25,000 nucleotides of DNA from Monoplex corrugatus (GCA_030674185.1 JAPXFY010000026.1:52540246-52565245); one strand, 5' to 3'. Positions 8,991-18,344 are shown, counted from the stretch's first letter. Notes: a model not told the origin generated them from the sequence alone. Program-made: numbers and translations.

Positions 8991-9537
8991 CGTTATTGTT
9001 GTTTAAAGCCCAGCCGACTGCGTAGAGCCATATCAGTGCTACAACCGCTTCAAAACAAACAAAACTTCAACAGGGAAAAAAAATTAAGTACACAAATCAA
9101 CGCATTTGCGCACATAATCCAAGGACACGCCCCCGGCGTTGATCACTCCGTCCAACTCATCACACAAGGGATTTAAAAGAACATGACTGAATACAAATTT
9201 AAGCATACCTAAGGACACCAAACATACATAAAAACGGGCCTAAATTACCTAAAATTGCTTCCCCATATCTCACCTCCGTAGAGCCAACAATGCGCTTAAT
9301 ACATGTACCCAGTTATCAATCCTAAGAGAAAGTACGTAAAACTTTAACGAACACATACAGGTGAATGGACCAACAAGGCAGAAAATGATGGAAGAAATGA
9401 CAGAAAGCAAAGGAGGAAGAAAGAAACAAAGAGAGCGACAGAAAAGAGGAAATTTCTAGCACAGAACTTCCAGAAGGTGGGGATACTATTTATACTGAAA
9501 GAGTCCCTGGTATCCCCTGTGGGGGGGGGGGGGGGGG
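8991..9537 (-). mobile_element. Family R element, copy 6 (full length, 11-bp TSD)
   Basis: Plus-strand tail CGTTATTGTTGTTTAAAGCC at 8991; 5' end at the G17 run (9521-9537). Flanked by TCTCAAAGAAT (8980-8990) and TCCCAAAGAAT (9538-9548), an 11-bp target duplication with one mismatch. The duplication puts the G run inside the element, as an expansion of its GTGGGG end. Confidence 0.85.
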
Positions 9538-9609
9538 TCCCAAAGAATAAATTCTCAACTAAACACTAAGATATAGTGGAGCAGGGGAGGAAGAGGGCGG
9601 GTGGGGGTA

Positions 9610-9697
9610 GGGGAAAATCTTCGTCCAATCCGTGATTCAAACCCAGGGTTTCGAGTACCAGGCAAATACTTCAACCACTAGGCTACAAACTCCCTTC
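9610..9697 (-). mobile_element. tRNA-like SINE head
   Basis: On the minus strand TAGCCTAGTGG fits the Pol III A box and GGGTTTGAATC the B box, about 35 bp apart as in tRNA-derived SINEs. The acceptor stem does not pair, so it is not a tRNA gene. The segment beyond (minus strand towards 9549) is pyrimidine-rich and unassigned. Confidence 0.55.
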
Positions 9698-10207
9698 AAA
9701 CACACCGTATAGAATATACATCATTCTAAATGATCTAAGAATGATTACTGTTTAAGATCACTTTGGAGTTATGCATCCTTGAATAGGGAAGGCAAGGCCC
9801 AGTTTCCTTTCAACAATCCAAATATTCTTTGCTGTGGTCTTTTCACACCTTACTGGTTGGCTAGTTCTGTACTGGTACTGCACGGCTGGTGTGTTGCTTG
9901 CTCTTATTTTCTCTGTTTGTTGATCATTGTTGATGTTCATTTTCTTTGTCTTCACAAGCCAGGTGCATTGCATTATTATTTCAGATTATTTAAGACTTAT
10001 ATCCCTTTTATAAAGGGGAGGTGAAGCCCAGTTTTCCTTTCACCAATCTAGATTATCTCCCCTTTATTCTTTTTACAGAGCTCGATGGACATGGGCACAC
10101 GAGGTTCAAGGGAACGCGAACCACTTTTTTTTTTAAAAGGATCATTGCCCTCATGTAGTTTCCCTTTCCTGTATGCTCACGTTTCCTTTTATTTATTTTT
10201 TTTTTTT
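9698..10207. other. Unassigned stretch with a 45-bp direct repeat
   Basis: A segment near 9782-9828 (GGGAAGGCAAGGCCCAGTTT...) is repeated at about 10014-10060 (GGGGAGGTGAAGCCCAGTTT...). The second copy is bracketed by ATAAAGGGGAG and its complement CTCCCCTTTAT, able to form a hairpin. No gene recognised. A T-then-G homopolymer (10196-10224) and short GAT repeats (10284-10310) close the interval. Confidence 0.5.
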
Positions 10208-10407
10208 GGGGGGGGGGAGGGGGGTCTCATTTTGTACGTCACTTAATGGCCATAGAAAGCTGGTGCAGTTTTTACAATGCTGTGATGATGATGATGACGA
10301 CGAGGATGATACAATGGAGGTCCATCTAGAAGTGAGAATGCTCGACAGGGCAGTACACTACGTTTACTATCATAAGATATCTTAGCGTCAACCAGGCCCG
10401 AGAGATA

Positions 10408-11158
10408 CATGAAGGCTTTGACAAACGGGACCAGTGAAAGGGTTAAATACAGAACTGGGCGCATAGTCTTGTCCCTCTGTGTTTTTAATGAAGACTTTGT
10501 CAAACGAGACAACAGAAAGGGTTAAACACAGAGCTGGACGCATAACCCTGTCCCTGTTTGTGCTTTTAATGAAGACTTTGACAAACGGGACTACAGAAAG
10601 GGTTAAACACAGAGCTGGGTGCATGGCCCTGTCCCTCTGTGTGTTTTTAATGAAGGCTTCAACAAACGGGACTACAGAAAGGGTTAAACACAGAGCTGGG
10701 TGCATGGCCCTGTCCCTCTGTGTGTTTTTAATGAAGGCTTCAACAAACGGGACTACAGAAAGGGTTAAACACAGAGCTGGGTGCATGGCCCTGTCCCTCT
10801 TTGTGTTTTTAATGAAGGCTTCGACAAACCGGACCATAGAAAGGGTTAAACACAGACCTGGGTGCATGACCCTGTCCCTCTTTGTGTTTTTAATGAAAAC
10901 ATTGACAAACGGAACTACAGAAAGGGTTAAATACAGAGCTGGGTGCATGTTCCTGTCCATCTGAGGTTTTAATAGGCTTTGACAAACGGAACCACATATA
11001 GGGTTAAATACAGGGTTAGGTGCATGGTCTTGTCCCTCTTTGTATTTTTAACGAGGGATTTGACAAATTTGGACCACAGAAAGGGTTAAACACAGAGCTG
11101 GGTGCATGGCCCTGTCCCTCTTTGTGTTTTTAATGAAGGCTTTGACAAACGGGACCAG
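10408..11158. repeat. 81-bp minisatellite (about 9 copies)
   Basis: The word GGGTTAAA recurs at 10440, 10519, 10600, 10681, 10762, 10843, 10924, 11001 and 11083, so the period is 81 bp with two outliers. A unit runs from ATGAAGGCTTTGACAAACGG through AAAGGGTTAAACACAGAGCT, GGGTGCATGGCCCTGTCCCT to GTGTTTTTA. Because 81 is divisible by three, both strands stay open: 161 codons on plus (10479-10964) and 190 on minus (10388-10960), each a 27-residue repeat. I regard both as by-products of the period. Confidence 0.95.
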
Positions 11159-11309
11159 TCCGCCATTGCTATCTTCTGGCGGGGACAAGGAACTCGCCCA
11201 GAGTTACCGAACCATTGCTAATTAGCTCCCTTCGCTAGGCTGTGTACTTGCAGTTATCTCCCTGTGCGGAAACTGCGTCGTAAGTCTTGGTAAAGTGCTC
11301 TATGCGTCG

Positions 11310-11361
11310 GTCGGTCGGTCTGTCTATCTCTGCCTGTCTCTCTGTCTCTCTCTCATTCACA

Positions 11362-11419
<58 letters not shown>

Positions 11420-11485
11420 CTCCACCCCCACCCCTCTGTCTCTGTCCCGGTCTTTTCCACTGTCTCTGTCTCTCTGTCTGTGGAA
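11310..11485. repeat. Compound CT / CA / CT microsatellite
   Basis: CT- and TCTG-rich sequence from 11310, CA repeat about 11362-11396, CT repeat about 11397-11421, then degenerate TCTG/CT. Nothing else is recognised between 11159 and 11310 beyond a small CCGCCA...TGGCGG inverted repeat at about 11160-11182. Confidence 0.93.
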
Positions 11486-11507
11486 CCAAACAGCATGAAT
11501 TTTATTC

Positions 11508-11572
11508 ATTTTATTTTTATGGTCTTCTGTAAAGTGAAAAAAACAGCCAGGCAGCCAGAAAGAGAGACAGAC

Positions 11573-11604
<32 letters not shown>

Positions 11605-11750
11605 AGAATGATACAGCGAGGGAGGGAGTGAGGGAGAGTCATTTTACTTTTACGGTCTTCGGTAAAGGGAAAGAAAAAAAGCAGGCAGAAAGAGAGACAG
11701 AAAGAGAGAGAGACAAAGAGAGACAGAGAGACAGATAGAGAGAGAGACAA

Positions 11751-11781
<31 letters not shown>

Positions 11782-11927
11782 CAGAGAGAGAGAGTGATAC
11801 AGAGCGAGAGTGACACAGAGAGAGGGAAGGATGGAGAAGGAGAGGGAGAGAGGGGGAGGAAAGGAGAGGAAGACAGACAGGGAGGGACAGAGAAAGAGAG
11901 ACAGAGAGAAACAAAGTAACTCCTTCT
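11508..11927. repeat. Duplicated module followed by GA/GACA tract
   Basis: A block TTTTATGGTCTTCTGTAAAG (about 11515) recurs as TTTTACGGTCTTCGGTAAAG (about 11646), each followed by CAGGCAG and AGAAAGAGAGACAG, so about 131 bp is duplicated in tandem. The remainder to 11927 is GA/GACA repeat. The Ser/Leu frames on the minus strand are repeat translations. Confidence 0.85.
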
Positions 11928-11941
11928 CCCCCCCCCCCCCC
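11928..11941. repeat. Poly-C run
   Basis: Fourteen consecutive C on the plus strand. Confidence 0.95.
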
Positions 11942-11954
11942 GCCTCCACCCTCC

Positions 11955-12095
11955 CCGGTTCGATTCCAGATAGCACAGGGAGTTTACTTCCTCCTTCAAT
12001 AGACCTTGTGTGACGGGTGCGATAACAGAGTGGTCAGGACACTGTACTTTCAATTAGAACGTCCAGGTTCGAGACTACTTGGGTACCGTCTGGTC
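11955..12095 (+). mobile_element. tRNA-related SINE remnants
   Basis: A canonical B box GGTTCGATTCC sits at about 11957, right after the poly-C run, with no A box in front. A second tRNA-like unit follows at about 12015-12085, with CAGAGTGGTCAGGACACTGT and a B box AGGTTCGAGAC some 40 bp on. Stems are poorly paired, so these are SINE heads or decayed tRNA pseudogenes, not functional tRNAs. Confidence 0.45.
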
Positions 12096-12151
12096 TATAA
12101 ATATTGGTCGTTTTCTGATCTTCCTGGTCAACATACGTTTTATAGTCTATT

Positions 12152-13126
12152 CTGTTCTTACTGTTTAAAACCCAGCCCACTGCACGGACCCACATCAGGG
12201 CTATAACCATTTCAAAACGTACGTAACATCTGGTTTTGGGGGGGGGGGGGGGAGAGCTGGAAAAGAAAATTAAGTACACATAAAAAGCTGGTAAAGAAAA
12301 TTAAGTACACATAAAAAGCTGGTAAAGAAAATTAAGTACACATAAAAAGCTGGTAAAGAAAATTAAGTACACATAAAAAGCTGGTAAAGAAAATTAAGTA
12401 CACATAAAAAGCTGGAAAAGAAAATTAAGTACACATAAAAAGCTGGAAAAGAAAATTAAGTACACATAAAAAGCTGGAAAAGAAAATTAAGTACACATAA
12501 AAAGCTGGTAAAGAAAATTAAGTACACATAAAAAGCTGGAAAAGAAAATTAAGTACACATAAAAAGCTGGAAAAGAAAATTAAGTACACATAAAAAGCTG
12601 GAAAAAGAAAATTTAAGTACACATAAAAGCTGGTAAAGAAAATAAGTACACATAAAAAGCTGGTAAAGAAAATTAAGTACACATAAAAAGCTGGTAAAGA
12701 AAATTAAGTACACATAAAAAGCTGGAAAAGAAAATTAAGAACACATAAAAAGCTGGAAAAGAAAATTAAGTACACATATCAATGCATGCACGTACACAAT
12801 CTAAGGATATGCCCATGGCGTACACTACTCCGTCCAATTTATCACTGGAGGAATTAAAAAAATTTACCTGAATATAATGTGAACGTAACTAAGAACACTA
12901 AACTCTACATGAAACTGGCCTAAATTCCTAACCTGCTCCTGCACAGCATATTTACTTAGAGCCAAACATACAGTCAATACATGTACCCAATTATCAATCC
13001 AAAGAGAAAGTATGAAAAGCTTTATAGAACACATACAGGTGAATGGACCAGCAAGGCAGAAAATGATAGAAAGAGACGACAGAAAGCAAAGTAGAAAGGA
13101 AGAAACAAAGAGATGACAGAAGGAAA
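12152..13126 (-). mobile_element. Family R copy with internal 31-bp array
   Basis: R 3' box is present at 12163-12225 (ACTGTTTAAAACCCAGCC...). A G15 run and a 31-bp tandem array (12253-12779) replace the usual A-rich segment. The family resumes at ATCAATGCATGCACGTACAC and continues through TCCGTCCAATTTATC, TGGACCAGCAAGGCAGAAAA to about 13126. The final roughly 90 bp including the 5' end is missing. This is the longest R copy only because of the array. Confidence 0.8.
12253..12779. repeat. 31-bp tandem array (about 17 copies) inside R
   Basis: Unit AAAAAGCTGGTAAAGAAAAT then TAAGTACACAT. The half AAGAAAATTAAGTACACAT is the normal R sequence just after its A-rich segment in the other copies, so the array grew from the element itself. 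Units differ mainly by GGTAAAG versus GGAAAAG. Confidence 0.95.
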
Positions 13127-13440
13127 GGTCAACATTTGTGCCGAACTGTGTGTACACGCCTGCAAGACACTAAACGCGCATGTGTCCTGTTAATCATGTC
13201 AGTAGTGAGTGGTTTACGGAACATTCAACGTGCACCCTCACCAAAGACGAAGTATGCAGACTGCGCAGTGGCATAAAGCGTGCACAGTGCAATTTAAACA
13301 ACGTGGATACACGCATCGGAATTGAAATAAACAAATAAATAAACAATATGGTCAAGCCATTCTAACAATTTTCCTTTTTTTCTTGAGAAAAAAAAAGTTT
13401 TCCAGTGAGTTATCTATAAAGAGATACATGTAAAAATACG
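13127..13440. other. Unassigned spacer
   Basis: No gene or repeat family recognised; a short AAAT run lies near 13326-13345. Confidence 0.5.
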
Positions 13441-13598
13441 CGTGCGGTGCGTGTGTTTGTGTGTGTGCGTGCGCGTGTGTGTGTGCGCACGCATGCAAAA
13501 TGTGCGCGTGTACAGGCATACAGGCCCACGCACGTGCGCGTACACGTGTGTCTGTGTATATATGTTATGTATGTAATTGTATGATGTATGTATGTATG

Positions 13599-13691
<93 letters not shown>

Positions 13692-13692
13692 C
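13441..13692. repeat. GT/GC, (GTAT)n and (GT)n microsatellite cluster
   Basis: GT with GC interruptions (13441-13490), GTAT units (about 13583-13632) and pure GT (13634-13689). Frames across it are repeat translations. Confidence 0.95.
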
Positions 13693-13802
13693 GCGCGTGC
13701 GAAATTGTTTCCACATGTTGTCATATTATTACAAATCCTTCTTGTATAGTGCTAATCTACAAACTCATTTGGACTCACTGTGCGGCACACACAATCAGAC
13801 TT

Positions 13803-13987
13803 TTAACCCTTGGACTCCCGCATCCCATCCACCAGCTGCAAAAACCTAACCCTTTGACTCTATCGACCAGCTTCCTGCAGGAAGCTGATGGATAGGGTAA
13901 GGAAGTTAAAAGGTTAAGTTTTTGCTTTGCAAGCATGGTTGGCAATGTAGGATGCTGGTGGACACGATGCGGGAGTCAAAGAGTTAA
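13803..13987. mobile_element. piggyBac-type MITE, copy 2 (TTAA-flanked)
   Basis: TTAA at 13803-13806 and 13984-13987 bound a 177-bp element. The ends are CCCTTGGACTCCCGCATC and its near-complement GATGCGGGAGTCAAAGAG. The inner palindrome (about 13848-13917) again has CCCTTTGACTC on one side and a decayed match on the other, centred on CTTCCTGCAGGAAG. Same architecture as copies 1 and 3. Confidence 0.82.
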
Positions 13988-14089
13988 TGGAACACGGAGA
14001 ACTCAAACTGTTAGGCGAGCTGTCCATACTCCATATCCACTATGTTGTTGTACACAGTTTGCACCTTTGGTGCTCGTGCATGTTGGGTG

Positions 14090-14892
14090 ATTTTCATGTT
14101 TCCACAAGCCAGCCACTGACATGACTTACAGGATCTTTAACGTGCAGGTTTGATACTCTGCATACATATACACACAAAGAGGGTTTAAGCTCTGGCAGGT
14201 CTGCACACATAATGGCCTGGACGATCAGAAAAATCTACACCCTTTACCCTTGTTGTTCTTGTTGTTGTATAAAGCCCAACCGACTGCGTAGAGCCTTATC
14301 AGGGCTATAACCGTTTCTAAACATACAAAACTTCCAACAGGAGAAAAAAAAGAAAGAAAAGAAAATTAAATACACATGTCAATGCATTCCCGTACATAAT
14401 CTAAGGACATGCCCCTGGAGTTGACCACTCCATCCAACTCATCGCTCAGGGGATTTCAAAAACACATCTAAATACAAATATAAGCGTATCTAAGGACACC
14501 AAAATATATACAAAATCAGGCATAAATTACCTAAAATTGCTTCCGCATGTCTCAACTCCCTAGAGCAAAAAATGCATTTAATACATGCACCCAATTATTA
14601 AACCTACGAAAACGTACGTAAGACTTTATCGAATACATACAGGCGAATGGACTATTACGGCAGAAAATGATACAAAGAAATGACAGAAAGCAAAAAGGAA
14701 CAAGGCAGAAACAAAGAGACGAAAAGAGGAAATTTCTAGCACAGAATTTCCGGAAGGTGAGGATACTATTTATACTGAAAGAGCCCCCAGCATCCCCACG
14801 GGGGATACCCTTTACCCTCCAGGAGGAGGTGTCGTGCCTAATCGAACCCAGGACCTTCTGACTGGAAGCCTGACGTTTACCCACTCGTTTCC
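14090..14892 (-). mobile_element. SINE family V, copy 2, split by an R insertion
   Basis: The minus-strand head near 14890 has B box GGGTTCGATTA (complement of about 14834-14846). The core GGATCTTTAACGTGCA lies at plus 14131-14146. It matches the copy at 1635-1904 on both sides of the interruption. Between 14250 and 14807 an R element is inserted, duplicating ACCCTTTACCCT, which is itself SINE V sequence (compare CACCCTTTACCCACC near 1799). Confidence 0.75.
14251..14806 (-). mobile_element. Family R element, copy 8 (full length, 12-bp TSD)
   Basis: Plus-strand tail TTGTTGTTCTTGTTGTTGTA at 14251 and 5' end CATCCCCACGGGGGAT at 14806. Perfect 12-bp target duplication ACCCTTTACCCT at 14239-14250 and 14807-14818. 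Best-supported insertion in the window; it disrupts SINE V. Confidence 0.9.
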
Positions 14893-14938
14893 CGTGAACG
14901 TGACTAACCGATAGAAATCAAATTGTTATTTGTGTTTT

Positions 14939-15679
14939 TGTTTAACTCTCTGACTCCTGCACCCCCTATCCACCAACCGCAAAAACTTAACCCTCTGACT
15001 CCCTCACCCTATCCACCAGCTTCCTGAAGGAACCTGGAGGGATAGGGTGACGGAGTCAGAGGGTTAAGTTTTTGCTTTAATAGCATGATTGACAATGCAA
15101 AGATATTGGTAATTAGGGTGCGGGGGTCAAAGGGTTAAAGACCAATCGACTGCGTGGAGCCATATTTGGGCTATAACCGTTTCAAAACACACACAATACT
15201 TCAACAGGAAAAAAAGGATAAGAAAATAAAATATAAATTAATGTCAGTGCATTCGTGCACATAAACTAAGGACATACCCATGGCGCTGACCACTCCATCG
15301 ACTGTATCACACAGGGCATTTAAAAACAAACCTGAATACAAATATATACATAATTAAGGACACTAAAGCATGTATAAAAACGGGCCTAAATTACCTAAAT
15401 TGCTTCCGCATGTCACATTTCCCTAGAACCAAAAATGCCCTTAAATGCATGCACCCAATCATCAATCCTGAGAAAAAGTAGGTAAGACTTTACCGAACAC
15501 ATACAGGTGAATGGATCACCAAGGCAGAAAATGATAAGAAGAAATGACAGAAAGCAAAGGAGCAAGGCAGAAACAAGAGATGACAGAAAAGAGGAATTGA
15601 CAGAAAAGAGGAAATTTCCAGCACAGAATTTCCGGAAGATGAGGATACTAGTTATACTGAAAGAGCCCCCAGCAACGTT
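14939..15679 (-). mobile_element. Family R element, copy 9, split by a MITE
   Basis: The tail is at 14939-14945, and the body runs from 15135 (TTAAAGACCAATCGACTGCG) to the slightly shortened 5' end at GAGCCCCCAGC (about 15674). Perfect 10-bp flanking repeat TTTGTGTTTT at 14929-14938 and 15680-15689. The MITE sits in the TTAA of the family motif GTTTAAAGCCC. Confidence 0.82.
14942..15138. mobile_element. piggyBac-type MITE, copy 3 (TTAA-flanked)
   Basis: TTAA at 14942-14945 and 15135-15138 bound 189 bp. The inner unit 14991-15063 is also bounded by TTAA (14987-14990 and 15064-15067) with arms CCCTCTGACTCCCTCACCCT and the complement. Uninterrupted R copies show one TTAA at this site. Confidence 0.87.
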
Positions 15680-15689
15680 TTTGTGTTTT

Positions 15690-16076
15690 CAATTCGCTTG
15701 ACAAAAATTAGTTGGCCAAAAACTTGCCGCTGTCTCGTTCCGTTCATTGAATATGCGTTTTTATTCTATTTCATTGTATTTGATTTTTAGGAATGAATAA
15801 ACGCTGACAAAAGCAAACAACTAATCCAACACACAGAAACAAACAAAAATACAAACAAAAATACAAACAAACAAAAACAACAACAACAACAACAAACCTT
15901 CTTAGATGACTTGTAGCCTCAAATTTCCAAGCAAGGATTTATCTGAAATGAATATTTAACTGCCATTTTTCTTTGATTTTAAACGAAACACTAGACTATG
16001 AAATAATAGCATAACATTTAAACAAACAAAAAAGACGTAATTTAAACCCTGAAAAACTTCAAGTATACAAAGTCAA
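15690..16076. other. Unassigned spacer
   Basis: AT-rich, with a CAAAA/CAA run at 15836-15896. No gene or repeat family recognised. Confidence 0.5.
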
Positions 16077-16667
16077 GTTTGTAACAGTTCCACCATCTTC
16101 ATATCCGTGTCTGACTGTGTTCTTGGTGAACAGCAAAGTGGGCAGTGTCTGGAGCATCATGCCTGGCCACTTTTGCGGCCGTTCAAACATCCCCTGTGGT
16201 TGAACAAACTTTGGGAGCTTCCGAATGCTAAGTGTCGAGACTATAATAAGGGGAAAGGTTCTGACAGCTATGCGAGCTGGTGGCAGGGCGGGCTGCCCGA
16301 AAGAGAGATGAAGACCAGAGTGGGGCGAGAGAGGGCTCTTCCATTCTCTCTTGGTCCAGAGGTAGGCTGGACCTGGTTGGTACACGTTGTGTGGCTGTGT
16401 CCCGGGGTTTGTCATCTCCCCACCTTGTCATTCGGTTTGTTAATAAGGTAACTGATCACTGGGTCCGAATGGGTCATGCAACGTATGGACAGCCCCCTTT
16501 TCCTTGAAGAAATGACCGTCGATTTGGCGTCGGACCTTGGCAGGCGAGTGTCCAGAGAGTGGCAAGTCATTGATGCATCAGGTTCAATCCGCACCTTTGT
16601 GGTGTTTCTTGTTAATAGTTTGTAACAGCTCCACCATCTTCATACCCATGCCTGTGTTCTTGCCAGG
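16077..16667 (-). repeat. Interspersed repeat M, copy 2, with direct-repeat ends
   Basis: The longest M copy in the window. Its interior (16215-16560) matches 2712-3040 and 21543-21716 in reverse orientation. Both ends carry a related 45-50 bp direct repeat, GTAACAGTTCCACCATCTTC (16081) and GTAACAGCTCCACCATCTTC (16622), each running on to TGTGTTCTTG. Open frames on both strands (up to 118 residues) have no recognisable domain and are not shared intact with the other copies. Confidence 0.6.
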
Positions 16668-16684
16668 TAGATTCAGCGGGAAAG

Positions 16685-17106
16685 TTAGTCTTTATATTCA
16701 TATTTATGTTCATATTCATATTCTTTTTGTCACATTGGATTCTTCATGAGAAACTCGGGCTGCTTCCCCAGCGTTACCCATTTTCTTAACCAACACTTCA
16801 AGGCAAGAAGGCTAACTGGCCTTCAAAGGGAGGAACCTGGGAAATAAACCTATCTCTCCAATGTTTTATACCCAGGGCAGCCAGGCGAATGCCCTGTTCT
16901 TCACGATTTTCGAACTGCCGTGGGATCTTAAACGTGCGCAGGCCAGAAGTCACACGGGTCCGACTTGTTTTTGGTCCCCTTTCGAAGGACTAGATGTTAA
17001 GTTTGATTTTATGGTGAAGCTGAGGAGAAAAGTCGAGGCCTTAACGGGGATGGCACCTCGAATTTAATGACTGGCAGACGAACGCCTGAACCATTCTGCC
17101 ACTCTT
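16685..17106 (-). mobile_element. tRNA-derived SINE, family N, copy 1
   Basis: On the minus strand the head reads AGAGTGGCAGAATGGTTCAG (from about 17102) with an A-box-like TGGCAGAATGG; the B-box region is GAGGTGCCATCCCCG, degenerate. The body shares GACTTTTCTCCTCAG, a CGCACGTTTAAGATCC core (plus 16923-16940), and AACCTGGGAAATAAACCTAT with the plus-strand copy at 21794. It ends with GAATAT-type hexamers (about 16693-16725). Confidence 0.7.
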
Positions 17107-17208
17107 CTCCCTACACGGCGGGTGGATGTTGAAATGGGGAAACAGGGGGTATGGGAGGATAGCTGATACAAGCAAATAGCAGTTGTAATGGATGGTAGTG
17201 ATATTGGA

Positions 17209-17212
<4 letters not shown>

Positions 17213-17302
<90 letters not shown>

Positions 17303-17355
17303 TGGAAAGTTCCGAATGGTTTTTACAGAGACAGCGACACAAAAATTATATATAT

Positions 17356-17431
<76 letters not shown>

Positions 17432-17480
17432 CAGAAAAAAGAGAGACAAAGAGAAACGGGGAGAGAGGAGAGAGGGGGAG
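17213..17480. repeat. (GA)n, (AT)n and GA-rich microsatellites
   Basis: GA run 17213-17298, AT run about 17347-17427 with one phase break near 17366, and GA-rich 17439-17480. The AT run is self-complementary and cruciform-prone. Confidence 0.97.
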
Positions 17481-17700
17481 AACAGAATCGACAAAACTCT
17501 TTATTTGTAAAATAAAAGTTAAAAATGAAGCAATAAAAGCTTTTCTTACATCCATTCTTCACCCTAAAAAGAAGATATATTGCGCGTAATAAAAAGAAAT
17601 GTGTTAGATACAACTGAGACAGACGGATAATGGCAATGACAACGTTATTTTGTTATCCAACAGTGTAAGTTATTGACTAAACCCCTTTTCTCACAAGAGA

Positions 17701-17959
17701 ACCAGAGACAGAGACGGTGACACAGAGAGACAGACAGACACAGAGAAATACAGACAGACAGACAGACAGAAGAGAGAGAGAGAGGAAATAGAGATAACAA
17801 ACAAAATAGAGAGAGAGAAAAAGACAGAGAAGCGAGAGAGAGATAAAGAGGAGGGAGAGAGAAAGAGACAGACAGACAGACAGAGGGGGAGAGAAAGATA
17901 GAGAAAAAGACGGAGGGGGAGAGAGGATGAGAAAAAGGGGGGGGGAGAGACAGACAGAC

Positions 17960-18001
<42 letters not shown>

Positions 18002-18284
18002 GGAGGAGGACAGAGAAAGAGAAAGAGGGAAGAGAGACAGACAGAGAGGGAGGGAGAGATAGAAAGAGGGAGAGGGAGGGAGAGAAAAGAGAGGGAGGGG
18101 AGACAGAAAGAGGAGAGAGAGAGAAAGTGAGAGAGAAGGACAGAGAGAGAGAAAAAAAGAAACAGAAGGCAGAGAGAGAAAGGGACAGAGGCACAGAGAG
18201 ATACAGAGAGAGACAGAGAGAGAGACAGGCAGACAGACAGAGAGAGACATAGACACAGAGAGAGACAGACAAAGAGAGAGAAAC

Positions 18285-18315
<31 letters not shown>

Positions 18316-18341
18316 GAGAGAGACACAGAGAGACAGAGAGA
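17701..18341. repeat. GA / GACA-rich satellite
   Basis: About 640 bp dominated by GAGA, GACA and GACAGACA blocks on the plus strand. The 248- and 276-residue Ser/Leu frames on the minus strand are CT-repeat translations. 17481-17700 before it shows nothing recognisable. Confidence 0.95.
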
Positions 18342-18344
18342 TTC

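Noticed and set aside
9610..9697. Functional tRNA gene
   Set aside because: A and B boxes are present but the acceptor stem does not pair, so a SINE head is more likely.
16059..16451. Overlapping 118- and 114-residue frames on opposite strands
   Set aside because: They lie in repeat M, overlap each other, have no domain, and are not intact in the other M copies.
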